NCBI RefSeq assembly: GCF_030019515.1
Contig: NZ_JASEEQ010000001.1
Location: 186,001 to 250,000, forward strand
DNA: 64,000 nt
Source of the DNA: Nocardioides sp.
GTDB taxonomy: Bacteria > Actinomycetota > Actinomycetes > Propionibacteriales > Nocardioidaceae
Reading direction: 5' to 3'
Positions 36,578 to 47,816 of this stretch are shown in pieces (the stretch's first letter is position 1; each line of letters starts with the position of its first letter). The position numbers and the translations under genes are program-made. The notes beneath the pieces were generated by a model that saw nothing but the letters and a program-made list of their open reading frames with translations, did no database searches and had not been told where the DNA came from.

Positions 36578-36691
36578 GGCCCCAGGGTGCCAGAGGCCGC
36601 GACACGCCCGGGACGGGTGCCGGCCTTGTCTCGTCCGCCGCCATCGGGGACGGTGGAGGTTGACCACAGCCAAGCTAGTCGGAAGGCGAGC

Positions 36692-36976
36692 ATGCTCACC
36701 CTCACCGAGAACGCCAGTGCCATCGTCAACGAGATCACCAACCAGCCCGGCCTCGCCGAGTCCGCGGGGCTGCGCATCACCACCGACGACTCCCCGGAGC
36801 CCGCCTTCGCGATCTCCGCCGCCGAGCAGGCCGAGCCGGGAGACCAGGTGGTCGAGCAGGGCGGGGCGACCGTCTACCTCGACGAGTCCGCCGCGGAGCT
36901 CCTCGGCGACAAGATCCTCGACGCCGCCGTCGACCCGTCCGGCAAGGTCGAGTTCGCCCTGGCCCTGCAGGGCTGA
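36692..36976 (+). CDS. HesB/IscA-like protein without cysteines
   Basis: A 94-residue protein of the HesB/IscA fold family: MLTLTENASAIVNEI, GLRITTDDSPEPAFAISAAE, VYLDESAAELLGDKILDAA and GKVEFALALQG. The three cysteines that hold iron-sulfur clusters in IscA are absent. It therefore cannot be a normal A-type carrier. Similar cysteine-free members are common in actinobacteria and lack a known role. ATG 36692 has GGAAGG upstream. Confidence 0.82.
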   Translation: MLTLTENASAIVNEITNQPGLAESAGLRITTDDSPEPAFAISAAEQAEPGDQVVEQGGATVYLDESAAELLGDKILDAAVDPSGKVEFALALQG

Positions 36977-36987
36977 CGGCCTGCGGC

Positions 36988-37031
36988 ACGTCGTCCGGGC
37001 GGAGCAAGCGGTTGCTCCGCCCGGATGACGT
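36988..37031. terminator. Very strong bidirectional terminator hairpin
   Basis: A perfect 14-pair stem (36994-37007 with 37012-37025) around a GCGG loop, extended by one G-T pair and five more pairs, reaching about 20 pairs from 36988 to 37031. It lies between the convergent HesB-like and beta-propeller genes. No T-run, so rho-independence relies on stem strength. Confidence 0.7.
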
Positions 37032-37046
37032 CTGCGGGCGGCGGCC

Positions 37047-38300
37047 CTACAGCCCCGGCACCAGGTCGGTGCGCACCCAGCCGTTGCGGACCCGCTGGGG
37101 GTGGTCGCCGACGGGCGCGGTCTGCACGATCCGGCCGGTGCGGTAGGAGATCTTCGAGACCTCGTCGGTGCCGCTCCACGAGATGTAGCAGGACCGGCCG
37201 TCCCAGCTCGGGGTGACCCAGTACGGCTTGCCGTCCTGCTTCTTCAGCAGCGGCCCGCGACGGAACGTCCTCGCGTCCACCACCGTCGCGTAGTCCGACA
37301 TCGTCCCGGCCACGCACAGCTCGGTGCCGGCCGGGTTCATCGCGATGCCGTGGTGGGCGGAGTCCAGGACGTACTGCTCGCGCGGCATGTCCGGCACCAG
37401 GTTCGGCAGGTGCTTGACTCGGGTGATCCGCCCCGAGGCGCGGTCCATCTCGACGAAGCCGTGGAAGAACGAGAGCTGGAAGTACAGCGTCCGGTCGTCC
37501 GGGGAGAGCGTCATCGGTCGTACGGCGGTGCTCATCCTGGTCAGCCCGCGGTCGTCGAGGGCCTTGCGCAGGTCGTAGCTGCGCACCACCTTCAACGTCT
37601 TGGCATCGACGATCTGGAGCACCCGCTCCTGCTTGGTGGCGTCGAGCGCCGGGTCGTCCAGCGGGCTGTAGACCATCCCGATGCTGGCGTGCAGGATCCG
37701 CGAGCCGTCGTCGATGAAGATGTTCTCGTGCGGCGACCCGCCCGACGGGAACCGGCCGACCTCGACGCCGTCCGCGACCCGGAGCACGTGCACGACGTTG
37801 CCGGTCGAGGCGCTGACGACCACGCGCCTGCCGTCCGGGGACATCGCCATGTGGTCGGAGCGGGCGCCGTCGACCTGGAAGCGCCAGACGATCTCCTTGC
37901 TGCCCAGGTCGATCGCGACGACGTCGGCGAAGGACGGCCGCGACACGATCAGCAGGCGGCCGTCGTTCGAGGAGTACATGTCGTCGACGTACTGGTCGTG
38001 GCCCTCGCCGATCAGCGCGCGGATGGCTAGGAAGTAGGCGAACCGGTACGGGTCCGTCGCGATCTCCTGGATCCGCTCGTTCTTGTCGGGGACGATGTCG
38101 ATGCGGCCCAGTCGCTCGAACGTGTCCGGGTCGAGGATGTCGGCGGTGCCGTCCCAGTTGTTACCGACGAAGACGGCGCGACGTACGTCGTCACCACGCC
38201 GCTCGAGCGGGTCGTCGGCTGACGCGGGCGCGGCGGCGAGGGTGGCGGTGGCCGCGGCCAGCGTCGCGACGACGGCGATGACTCCGGTCCAGAGGCGCAT
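37047..38300 (-). CDS. Secreted beta-propeller (YncE-like) protein
   Basis: A 417-residue protein with an N-terminal signal peptide (about 1-28, ending in ASA). The remainder is a run of beta-propeller repeats: GNNWDGTADILDPDTFE, LLIVSRPSFADVVAIDL, HMAMSPDGRRVVVSAS, TLSPDDRTLYFQL, GIAMNPAGTELCVAG, VTPSWDGRSCYISW. It belongs with YncE and surface-layer Asp/Asn-rich proteins. It probably binds a partner or ligand outside the cell. It lies 30 bases after the aminotransferase gene on the same strand. Confidence 0.8.
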   Translation of the reverse strand: MRLWTGVIAVVATLAAATATLAAAPASADDPLERRGDDVRRAVFVGNNWDGTADILDPDTFERLGRIDIVPDKNERIQEIATDPYRFAYFLAIRALIGEGHDQYVDDMYSSNDGRLLIVSRPSFADVVAIDLGSKEIVWRFQVDGARSDHMAMSPDGRRVVVSASTGNVVHVLRVADGVEVGRFPSGGSPHENIFIDDGSRILHASIGMVYSPLDDPALDATKQERVLQIVDAKTLKVVRSYDLRKALDDRGLTRMSTAVRPMTLSPDDRTLYFQLSFFHGFVEMDRASGRITRVKHLPNLVPDMPREQYVLDSAHHGIAMNPAGTELCVAGTMSDYATVVDARTFRRGPLLKKQDGKPYWVTPSWDGRSCYISWSGTDEVSKISYRTGRIVQTAPVGDHPQRVRNGWVRTDLVPGL

Positions 38301-38330
38301 GCTCGGGCAACGAACCCGTCGCCGTCCCGG

Positions 38331-40133
38331 TTACGTGTGAAGCTCGCCGCCTCGGTCGGGCGGTTCCGGCATCGACTCGGTCTCGATACGCCGGTCGCGA
38401 CCTCGTGCCTCGGTCGCGCGGCTACTCGACCTGCCCTCCCCTTCTGGGGCGAGCAAGCTCGCCCCAGGGAGGTCGAACCACCGCAGGTGCTCGAAGTCCG
38501 CGCTGAGGTTCCCGGGGTGCGTGGTGAGGTCCGGGCCGATCGCCGACGCCAGGATCGCGACGCCCTCGCGCAGGTGCTCGGCGAGCAGCTCCTCTCCCCC
38601 GGTGGCGTCGTTGCTGGGCATCGAGACCCGGCCGCCGGCATACGAGACGTCGCGCAGGCTCAGCGGCGGCCTGACCAGGCCCGCCCGGTGCCGCCAGCGA
38701 CCGCTGGCGGGGTCGAACCGGTAGTCGTCGAGCAGCCGCCAGCCGTCGCGGGCGACCAGCCGGACCGCCTCGACGATGTAGTCGACGACCGCGTCGGAGA
38801 CGAAGTAGTTGAAGTTGACGCGCACCCAGCCGGGCTTGATCCCCTCGCAGCCGCCGGCGATCTCGCGCTCGAACTCGTGGGAGCGCTCGAGGTCGATGCC
38901 GAGCAGCCGGTGGCCGTAGGGGCCGGCGCACGAGCAGCCGCCGCGCGACTGGATGCCGAACAGGTCGTTGAGCAGCGCGACCACGTAGTTGTGGTGCAGG
39001 TAGCGCCCGGACGGCGAGCGCACGACGAAGGAGACGATCGAGAGCCGCTCCGCCTCGAGGTTCCCGAGCAGCTCCAGGGCCGGCTCGTCCCGCCACGCCG
39101 CGACGGCCCGGCGCAGGTGCCGCTCCTCCTGCGCCCGGATCGTCCCGGTGCCGACGGCCTGCTTGAGCTGGAAGACCAGGCCGGCGCGGATCGCCTCGAT
39201 GATGGCGGGCGTCCCGCCCTCCTCGCGTTGCGCGGGGTCGGTCAGGTAGCGGTGGTCGTCGTCGTTGACGTAGGCGACGGTGCCGCCGCCGGGGACGTCG
39301 GGCACCCGGTTGGCGAACAGCTCGCGCCGCCCGACGAGCACGCCGGGCGTCGCCGGCCCGCCGATGAACTTGTGCGGCGAGATGAACACGGCGTCCTTGT
39401 AGGACAGCGGCCGGTCGGGCAGCGCACCCATCGCGACGTCGACGTACGGCGCCGCCGCGGCGAAGTCCCACAGGCTCAGCGCGCCGTGCTCGTGGAGCAG
39501 CTCGGCGATCGCCGCCGTGTCCGACACGATGCCGGTCACGTTCGAGGCCGCGGAGAAGGACCCGATCCTCAACGGTCGCCCGGCGTACGCCGCCAGCTGG
39601 GCGCGCAGGTCGTCCTGGTCGACGCCGCCGTCGCCGTCCTGCCGGATCGTGACGACGTCGGCGACGGACTCGCGCCACGGGATCTCGTTCGAGTGGTGCT
39701 CGTAGGGACCGATGAAGACCACCGGCCGCCGCTCGGCGGGGATGTGCTCGGCGAGCCCGTAGGCGTCCTCGAGCGCGGAGGGGATCCGCAGGCCGAGGAC
39801 GCCGATCAGCTTCGCGATCGCACCCGTCGACCCGGAGCCGGCGAACAGCACGACGGTGTCCTCGTCGCCGCCGACGGCCTCGCGGATGATCTCCCGGGCG
39901 TCCTCGCGCAGCCGGGTGGTCTGCAGGCCGGTGCCGCTGGACTCGGTGTGCGTGTTGGCGTAGCCGGGCAGCACCTGGTCGCGGATGAAGTCCTCGATGA
40001 ACGTGAGGGCGCGCCCGGACGCGGTGTAGTCGGCGTACGTCACCCGGCGGCTCCCGTACGGCGTCTCCATGAGGTGGTCCTCGCCGATCACGGAGTCGCG
40101 GATCAGCCCGAGGAGGGCCTCCCGGTCAGGCAT
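38331..40133 (-). CDS. Class V aminotransferase (cysteine desulfurase-like), repeat-extended C-terminus
   Basis: A 600-residue fold-I PLP enzyme. The PLP lysine is in FISPHKFIGGPAT, and GSFSAASNVTGIVSD and VFIGPYEHHSNE are family motifs. A Cys-rich loop (QSRGGCSCAGPYGH) lies near where desulfurases keep the catalytic cysteine. A C-terminal domain of about 130 residues (450-560) extends the family core. The last 40 or so residues (after LRWFDLPGASLL) are encoded by a repeat element (38379-38466) read in frame, so the original stop has been lost. ATG 40133. Confidence 0.85.
   Translation of the reverse strand: MPDREALLGLIRDSVIGEDHLMETPYGSRRVTYADYTASGRALTFIEDFIRDQVLPGYANTHTESSGTGLQTTRLREDAREIIREAVGGDEDTVVLFAGSGSTGAIAKLIGVLGLRIPSALEDAYGLAEHIPAERRPVVFIGPYEHHSNEIPWRESVADVVTIRQDGDGGVDQDDLRAQLAAYAGRPLRIGSFSAASNVTGIVSDTAAIAELLHEHGALSLWDFAAAAPYVDVAMGALPDRPLSYKDAVFISPHKFIGGPATPGVLVGRRELFANRVPDVPGGGTVAYVNDDDHRYLTDPAQREEGGTPAIIEAIRAGLVFQLKQAVGTGTIRAQEERHLRRAVAAWRDEPALELLGNLEAERLSIVSFVVRSPSGRYLHHNYVVALLNDLFGIQSRGGCSCAGPYGHRLLGIDLERSHEFEREIAGGCEGIKPGWVRVNFNYFVSDAVVDYIVEAVRLVARDGWRLLDDYRFDPASGRWRHRAGLVRPPLSLRDVSYAGGRVSMPSNDATGGEELLAEHLREGVAILASAIGPDLTTHPGNLSADFEHLRWFDLPGASLLAPEGEGRSSSRATEARGRDRRIETESMPEPPDRGGELHT
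38379..38431. repeat. Dispersed palindromic repeat (GGTCTCGATACG...CTACTCGACC)
   Basis: The ends GGTCTCGATACG (38379-38390) and GCTACTCGACC (38421-38431) are imperfect reverse complements, with GC-rich alternating sequence between. This type of unit recurs in Nocardioides-like genomes, in my memory. It lies inside the aminotransferase reading frame and encodes part of its C-terminal tail. Confidence 0.6.
38445..38466. repeat. TGGGGCGAG hairpin beside the repeat unit
   Basis: Arms TGGGGCGAG (38445-38453) and CTCGCCCCA (38458-38466) with loop CAAG. It follows the palindromic unit by 13 bases and also lies inside the aminotransferase frame, encoding ASLLAPEG-type residues. Probably a mobile repeat module together with its neighbour. 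Confidence 0.55.
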
Positions 40134-40184
40134 GCACGACCACCATGTCGGTCATGCTCCCACCCGGGAGGCCCTCCCGCAGGG

Positions 40185-41930
40185 CTACCGGACCACGAGC
40201 TGCGCGGACCTGCTCCCGGCGACGACGCCGTCGACGGGTCCGAGCACCTGGCTGCCGACCGACTGGCCGCGGCCGCGCTTGCTGAGCGAGACCAAGGTGA
40301 CCTTCAGCTGGTCGTTGCGGACCAGGTTCGCGACCGCCTTCTGCGCCTGCTCGATGCTGGTCAACCGGCCCAGGCCACCGAGGTACTGGCCCCCGGTCAC
40401 GTCCAGGAAGCCGGCGCCGCCGGCCATCCGGCGCGGGATCCGCACCGTCACCGGGACGGTGGTGCTCCCGGTGGCACCGCTGAGCACGGCCTGGAGCCTG
40501 AGCGTCGACCCGGCGCGCACCGGGATCGCCTGGCGGCGGGACACGTTCGTCCACTCGCCGTCGACCTTCCGCTGGAGCGCGGTGAGCCGGTACGACGTCG
40601 CGTCGTCCCGGACGGTGGCGTCGGTCGACACGCTGTCGATCGAGACGCCCGGGATCCGGGCGAGCGCGTAGACGATGTCACCGAGCGAGAAGCCGACCTC
40701 GTAGGACAGGTCCCAGTTCGAGACGTAGAGGTCGGTGCTGGTCAGCTCGAAGGCAGCGCCGTCCGGCCCGGTGCCGGTCACGGTCCACGACGCCAGCTCG
40801 CTGCCGTCCACGGTGCCGTCGACGACCCGGTCCTGGTTGGCCAGGAACTGGTAGAAGGTCGTGCTCGCCAGCGCGTCGGGCGTGTGCACCGAGACCTGCG
40901 AGACCCCGGTCCGGCTGCGGTCGCCGTAGGTCACGATCGACGAGACGCCGGTGGTCTCCGGCAGCGGGCCGAGGACGCCGGTGATGCCGGTGGTGCGGTC
41001 GTCGGTGATCGTGCCCGCCGGCGCGCCCAGGTTGGCGAGCTTGAACCCGGCGACCAGGTCCTCCTGGACGTAGATCGCGTCGGCCGGGTGCAGGGCCATC
41101 GTGGTGGCGCCGAGGCGCTGGACCGGGTGGCCGAAGCCGACGACCTTGCCGTCGCACACGGACGTGGCCGTGCCGACGGCGGCCATCGTGATGTCGCCGT
41201 AGGCGAGCGAGGCGGCGAGGTTGCCGCCGGCGACGACCGTGTCCGGGCCCGCAGCGTCCGCGGAGGCCCGGCCGACGGCGTACGCCGAGCGCGGGAGGTA
41301 GGTGCGCGAGCCGGCGTGCTGCTGGGCGAGCGTGAGCTGGCGCGCGCCGACGCCCGCGACGCCCAGCGGGGCCGGGAGCTGGGCGAAGCCCAGACCGGCC
41401 TGTTGGGCCGTCACGTCGCTGTGTCGCGCGATCGTCCGCGCGGCGGCACCGTCGACCGTCACGGTGCGGGCGGCGCCCGTGCCCAGGTAGTCGTCCATGT
41501 CCGCGAACGGCGTGACCCCGGCGACCGGGGACGCGCCCATCGCCAGACCGTAGGCCACCGCGCCGATCAGACGCCCGTCGGCGGCGTAGACCGGGGACCC
41601 GGACATGCCCTGCCAGATGCCGACGCGGTCGATCTCCGCGGAGGTGAGGCGGACCATCACCATGTCGAGGCCCGGCGCGATGCCGTCGTCGAGCACGCCG
41701 AGCACCTCGCCGGTGAAGCCCTCGGGCGTGGTGCCGCGGCTGACGGTCAGGCCGGTGACCGGCTGGTCGGCGGCGAGCTCGGCGACCGGGTACGGCGTGG
41801 CGCAGTCCCCCGTCGGGTCGGCCGCCTGCGCCGACCCGGGGCCGACCGCGGCGACCGCGAGGCCGAGCCCCGCGACGGTGACGAGCGAGGCCAGGGCCCG
41901 GGCCCGCCGGTGAGCAGTGATCCGCTGCAT
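40185..41930 (-). CDS. SpoIVB (S55) family secreted serine protease
   Basis: A 581-residue secreted protein. A signal peptide covers about residues 1-42 (ends GSAQA). The S55 domain follows, with the catalytic serine in WQGMSGSPVYAADGRLIG, VAYGLAMGASPVAG and later GFGHPVQRLGATTMAL. The C-terminal region, about 180 residues, looks beta-rich and may bind substrate. In Bacillus SpoIVB cleaves a sigma-control protein, but no sporulation genes are here. I chose ATG 41930 (MQRITAHRRA) because the upstream frame has no signal-like sequence. It lies 51 bases before the aminotransferase. Confidence 0.86.
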   Translation of the reverse strand: MQRITAHRRARALASLVTVAGLGLAVAAVGPGSAQAADPTGDCATPYPVAELAADQPVTGLTVSRGTTPEGFTGEVLGVLDDGIAPGLDMVMVRLTSAEIDRVGIWQGMSGSPVYAADGRLIGAVAYGLAMGASPVAGVTPFADMDDYLGTGAARTVTVDGAAARTIARHSDVTAQQAGLGFAQLPAPLGVAGVGARQLTLAQQHAGSRTYLPRSAYAVGRASADAAGPDTVVAGGNLAASLAYGDITMAAVGTATSVCDGKVVGFGHPVQRLGATTMALHPADAIYVQEDLVAGFKLANLGAPAGTITDDRTTGITGVLGPLPETTGVSSIVTYGDRSRTGVSQVSVHTPDALASTTFYQFLANQDRVVDGTVDGSELASWTVTGTGPDGAAFELTSTDLYVSNWDLSYEVGFSLGDIVYALARIPGVSIDSVSTDATVRDDATSYRLTALQRKVDGEWTNVSRRQAIPVRAGSTLRLQAVLSGATGSTTVPVTVRIPRRMAGGAGFLDVTGGQYLGGLGRLTSIEQAQKAVANLVRNDQLKVTLVSLSKRGRGQSVGSQVLGPVDGVVAGSRSAQLVVR

Positions 41931-42132
41931 GTGAGTTGTCTTCCTCCCGAAACTGCGGCGCGGCTGTCGCGCCGTACCCCTAAGACTCGGAAGACCCCCG
42001 CCTGGTTGCGTCGGGACCCCGGTGGCCCGGGTTGAGGTTAGGTGGTCTGGACCGATGCGCGTCGCGGAACGCCGGAACCTCGACCGATCGGTGACCCGCA
42101 ACGCTCCTCGGCCGCCGTCATAGGGTGATCGG

Positions 42133-44607
<2,475 letters not shown>

Positions 44608-44614
44608 CCTGCCC

Positions 44615-45451
44615 ATGATCGGCGGCGAGCGCGCACGGCGCCCCGGGCCGACGGTCCGCGCCCGCGTGCAGGAGCACCTCGCCGAGGGCGAGCGCCGGCA
44701 CGAGGACCGCCTCGCGACCGAGGAGCCGTTGGAGATCCGACTGGCGTGGCCCGGCGCACCGGCCCGGCGGGTCTGGGTGACGATGCGAACCCCCGGCCAC
44801 GACTTCGAGCTGGCCGCCGGCTGGCTCGTCCACGAGGGCATCGCTGCGCCCGACGTTGTGCACGGCGTCGCGTACTGCACCGACGCGGAGCTCGCCGCCG
44901 AGCAGGAGTTCAACGTCGTGACCGTCACCCTGTCCGCGCCGCCGCTGACCCCGCCGGGTCACCGCCACGTCGGTCTCTCCTCGGGGTCCTCGGCGTGCGG
45001 CGTGTGCGGCAAGGACAGCCTCGACGCGGCGCTGGCCACCACCTCCGCCGGTCGCTGGGCCGGGCCGCTGCCCGCACCCGAGGTGGTCCGGGCGCTCCCC
45101 GACCGGCTGCACGCGAGCCAGACGGTGTTCGCGCGCACGGGCGGCGTGCACGCTGCGGGCCTCGCCGACGCGGACGGCCGGCTGCTCGTCGTACGCGAGG
45201 ACGTCGGGCGGCACAACGCGGTCGACAAGGTGACCGGCGCCCGCGTGCTGGGCGGCGCACCGCCCGCCGAGGCCTGCCTGGTCGTCAGCGGGCGGGCCGG
45301 CTTCGAGCTGGTGCAGAAGGCGGTGGCCGCCGGCATCGGCGCCCTGGTCGCCGTCGGCGCCCCCACCAGCCTGTCGGTGCGGCTCGCCGAGGAGTCCGGG
45401 TTGGTGCTCTACGGGTTCGCCTCCCCCGAGCGCTGCGTGCGCTACGCGTAG
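44615..45451 (+). CDS. fdhD: FdhD, formate dehydrogenase sulfurtransferase
   Basis: A 278-residue protein. The cysteine pair lies in SACGVCGK, with Cys128 and Cys131, which carries persulfide. Other conserved motifs are TPGHDFELAAGWLVHEG, TGGVHAAGLAD, DVGRHNAVDKV and SGRAGFELVQKA. It passes sulfur from a cysteine desulfurase to the molybdopterin of formate dehydrogenase. No formate dehydrogenase or molybdopterin gene is in the window, so the client is elsewhere. It starts seven bases after pepN. Confidence 0.92.
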   Translation: MIGGERARRPGPTVRARVQEHLAEGERRHEDRLATEEPLEIRLAWPGAPARRVWVTMRTPGHDFELAAGWLVHEGIAAPDVVHGVAYCTDAELAAEQEFNVVTVTLSAPPLTPPGHRHVGLSSGSSACGVCGKDSLDAALATTSAGRWAGPLPAPEVVRALPDRLHASQTVFARTGGVHAAGLADADGRLLVVREDVGRHNAVDKVTGARVLGGAPPAEACLVVSGRAGFELVQKAVAAGIGALVAVGAPTSLSVRLAEESGLVLYGFASPERCVRYA

Positions 45452-45507
45452 CCCGCGTCCCGTCTTCGGGTCCGCTCCCCCCTCCCCGCAACACGCCGGA
45501 TCCTCTC

Positions 45508-45539
45508 TTGACTTCGAACTGGTGTTCGGTTACCATATA
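45508..45539 (+). promoter_or_regulatory. Sigma70-type promoter with overlapping SOS box
   Basis: TTGACT at 45508-45513 and TACCAT/CATATA at 45531-45539 give a sensible -35/-10 pair. Between them, 45514-45529 reads TCGAAC-TGGT-GTTCGG, which matches the actinobacterial LexA consensus TCGAAC-N4-GTTCGA at 11 of 12 positions. LexA binding here would block RNA polymerase. The promoter ends just before ATG 45543, so the transcript may have a very short or no leader. Confidence 0.75.
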
Positions 45540-45542
45540 TAG

Positions 45543-46805
45543 ATGGTGATCCAGATCGAGCTCGGGCAGGTCCGCGACGACGCGACCTCGACCGAGCTCG
45601 TCGACGCCATCCGGGACCTGGAGGACCTCAAGTCCCGCACCTGCGCCGCCCAGGCCCGGCTGACCGCCCGCCTGGCAGCGGTCCGGCCCGACGACGCGGC
45701 CGGTCTGGTCGGCTACGCCCGGCGGGAGTCACCGGCCCGGGCCGGGCAGCACGTCGGCCTCGCGACGGCATTGACCACCGAGCTTCCCCACACGCTGGCC
45801 GCGATGGACTCCGGCGCGGTCCCGGAGTGGCGCGCGACGCTGATCACCCGCGAGACCGCCTGCCTGTGCGCGGACGACCGTGCCGACGTCGACGAGCAGG
45901 TTGCGGCGGCCGATCAGGACGGCGTCCGGGCCCTCGACGGATGGGGCGACCGCCGGCTCGTCGCCGAGGTCCGCGCCCTGGTCGCCGAGGTCGATCCGGT
46001 CGCGGTGGTCGACCGGCGCTCCCGCGCCGAGGCCGACCGTCAGGTCTCGCTGCGTCCCGCTCCCGACACCATGGCCCGGTTGAGCGCGCTGCTGCCGGCC
46101 GCCCAGGGTGTCGCCGTCTGGGCCACGCTCGCCCGGATCGCCGACCAGGCCCGCGCCGCCGGCGACCCCCGCTCCCGTGGCCAGGTGATGGCCGACGCCC
46201 TCGTCGAGCGGATCACCGGCCAGGCACGCGCCGACGCCGTGCCGATCGTCGTCAACCTCGTGGTCTCCGACGAGACCCTGCTCACCGGCGGCTCCGCGCC
46301 CGCCTGGGTCGAGGACTACGGCCCCGTCACGGCCGACACCGCCCGCGACCTCGCCGCGCGAGCCATCGCGGACGCCACGGCCGCCCTGCGCCGCCTCTAC
46401 GCCGCACCCTCGAGCGGCGCGCTGGTCGCGATGGACTCGGTCGCCCGGGCGTTCCCGAAGGGCCTCGCGCTGTTCCTGGACCTCCGCGATCGGACCTGCC
46501 GCACCCCGTGGTGTGACGCGCCGATCCGGCACCACGACCACGCCGTCGCCCACGCGGAGGGCGGGCCCACCAGCGCCGTCAACGGCCAGGGCCTCTGCGA
46601 GCGCTGCAACCACGCCAAGGAGGTCGCCGGCTGGGCGGCCCGACCACTCGGTCCTCCCGGCGACCTGCACACGGTCGAGACCCGGCTCCCCACCGGCCAC
46701 ACCGTCACCAGCACCGCACCCCGAGCCCCCACCCCGACCCGGCACCGACCCGTCCTCCGCTCGGAGCTCTACTACACCCCGCTGGTCATCGAGTACGCCG
46801 CCTGA
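45543..46805 (+). CDS. DUF222/HNH endonuclease family protein (13E12-type), SOS-controlled
   Basis: A 420-residue protein of the DUF222 plus HNH family. The DUF222 part (about 20-300) is helical. The HNH nuclease is near 330-370, with CRTPWCDAPIRHHDHAVAHA followed by LCERCNHAKE, holding the zinc cysteines and catalytic histidine. Mycobacterial 13E12 repeat proteins belong here, and several are preceded by SOS boxes, as is this one. It may be a DNA-damage-inducible nuclease or a relic of a mobile element. Expression is probably repressed by LexA (promoter at 45508-45539). Confidence 0.88.
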   Translation: MVIQIELGQVRDDATSTELVDAIRDLEDLKSRTCAAQARLTARLAAVRPDDAAGLVGYARRESPARAGQHVGLATALTTELPHTLAAMDSGAVPEWRATLITRETACLCADDRADVDEQVAAADQDGVRALDGWGDRRLVAEVRALVAEVDPVAVVDRRSRAEADRQVSLRPAPDTMARLSALLPAAQGVAVWATLARIADQARAAGDPRSRGQVMADALVERITGQARADAVPIVVNLVVSDETLLTGGSAPAWVEDYGPVTADTARDLAARAIADATAALRRLYAAPSSGALVAMDSVARAFPKGLALFLDLRDRTCRTPWCDAPIRHHDHAVAHAEGGPTSAVNGQGLCERCNHAKEVAGWAARPLGPPGDLHTVETRLPTGHTVTSTAPRAPTPTRHRPVLRSELYYTPLVIEYAA

Positions 46806-46946
46806 GCCGCACGTGCACAGCCGCGCCCTGCGGCCGTCACCGCGGGCGCTCGTTCTGGGATCTGGGAGCGCGTCATTGCGCCGCGAGAATCCCAGTGCTG
46901 GGCGCCCGGACCTTCCCGGTGGCTCACATCCGTTCCGAGGTGGCCC
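46806..46946. other. Intergenic spacer, nothing recognised
   Basis: A 141-base spacer between convergent genes (the HNH gene and a C2H2-like mini gene). No convincing hairpin with a T-run, repeat or coding frame was seen. Confidence 0.5.
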
Positions 46947-47114
46947 TCAAGTCGTCGGGCCATGCCGTTCGATCCGGTTCAGGACGTGTTCCCGTGGCGG
47001 AGCGTGCCCGTGCTCAAGTTCAATATGAGCGATCAGGGCGTCCGCGAGACGGTCGGCGTCGTCGTCGGAAAAGGCCTGCTTGCACCGAGGGCAACGCAAG
47101 GCGAGATTCGTCAT
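46947..47114 (-). CDS. Small C2H2-like zinc finger protein (55 aa)
   Basis: A 55-residue protein with one zinc site: CPRC at residues 8-11 and a helix ending in HIELEH (C2H2 type). The segment between is acidic (SDDDADRLADAL). ATG 47114 gives MTNLALRCPRC; longer upstream sequence looks unlikely. Such isolated C2H2 or Ros-like mini-proteins can bind DNA or act as zinc-dependent adaptors. It lies in a 520-base low-density stretch between the HNH and sigma genes. Confidence 0.65.
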   Translation of the reverse strand: MTNLALRCPRCKQAFSDDDADRLADALIAHIELEHGHAPPREHVLNRIERHGPTT

Positions 47115-47327
47115 AGGTGAAGTCTTGCCCGCCCGGTCAAAGCCGGCGGTCGCGCGCTCCCGCGCCGTTGAGGACCTGCGACACACCGCCGCCTAGTTGT
47201 GAGGCTGCGAGCCGGTGCAGGGATTACTCGTAGGGCGTTGCTTGGCCGTGCCACAAGGCTCTCGACACCCCGGCGAGTGGGCACTATCCGGCGCCCTGGG
47301 TCGCCTCGCAGCTGGTATCCGGGGCCA

Positions 47328-47816
47328 TCAGGCCCGCGCGTCCACCAGCGCCTCGCGCAGCGTGACCCGGGCTGCGGCGTACCGACTCCGCGCGGTCGAG
47401 GCGTTCAGGCCGAGAATCTCGGCGGCCTCGACGATGGTGAAGCCGTCCCAATGGATCAGCATGACCAACTCGCGCTGGGCGTCGTGGAGGCGGAGGACGG
47501 CGTCGCGGACGGCGTACGCGCCCTCCACGTCAGGCGTCGGGGCGGTGACGGCGAGCACGTCGCGGAGCCGGTCCGTGAGGGACAGTCGGCGCTGGGCGGT
47601 CCGCCGGTGGTTGCTCAGTGTGTTGGCGGCGATCACGAACAGCCACATTCGCTGGCGCTCGGGCTCGGCGGGCAGTTTGTTGATGTGCTTCCAGGCAGTG
47701 AGCATCGTCTCGCCGTACAGGTCGGCGGCGTCCTCGCGCGACGGCACCCGACGGACGAAGTACGCCAGCAGGTCCATGGACGCGTCGCGTAGCGCCGTCC
47801 GCGCGGCAGCACTCAC
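47328..47816 (-). CDS. ECF-type sigma factor
   Basis: A 162-residue sigma factor with region 2 (LLAYFVRRVPSREDAADLYG, ETMLTAWKHINKLP) and region 4 (AQRELVMLIHWDGFTIVEAA, LNASTARSRYAAARVTL). Region 3 is missing, as in the ECF group. GTG 47816 overlaps the TGA of the upstream membrane protein by 4 bases. The membrane protein therefore comes first in the operon, the reverse of the usual sigma/anti-sigma order. Confidence 0.88.
   Translation of the reverse strand: MSAAARTALRDASMDLLAYFVRRVPSREDAADLYGETMLTAWKHINKLPAEPERQRMWLFVIAANTLSNHRRTAQRRLSLTDRLRDVLAVTAPTPDVEGAYAVRDAVLRLHDAQRELVMLIHWDGFTIVEAAEILGLNASTARSRYAAARVTLREALVDARA

Noticed and set aside
38337..42035. 1232-residue plus-strand open frame over the aminotransferase and S55 protease genes
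   Set aside because: Low-complexity Arg/Val/Gly/Asp composition, no recognisable domains, and antisense to two well-supported genes.
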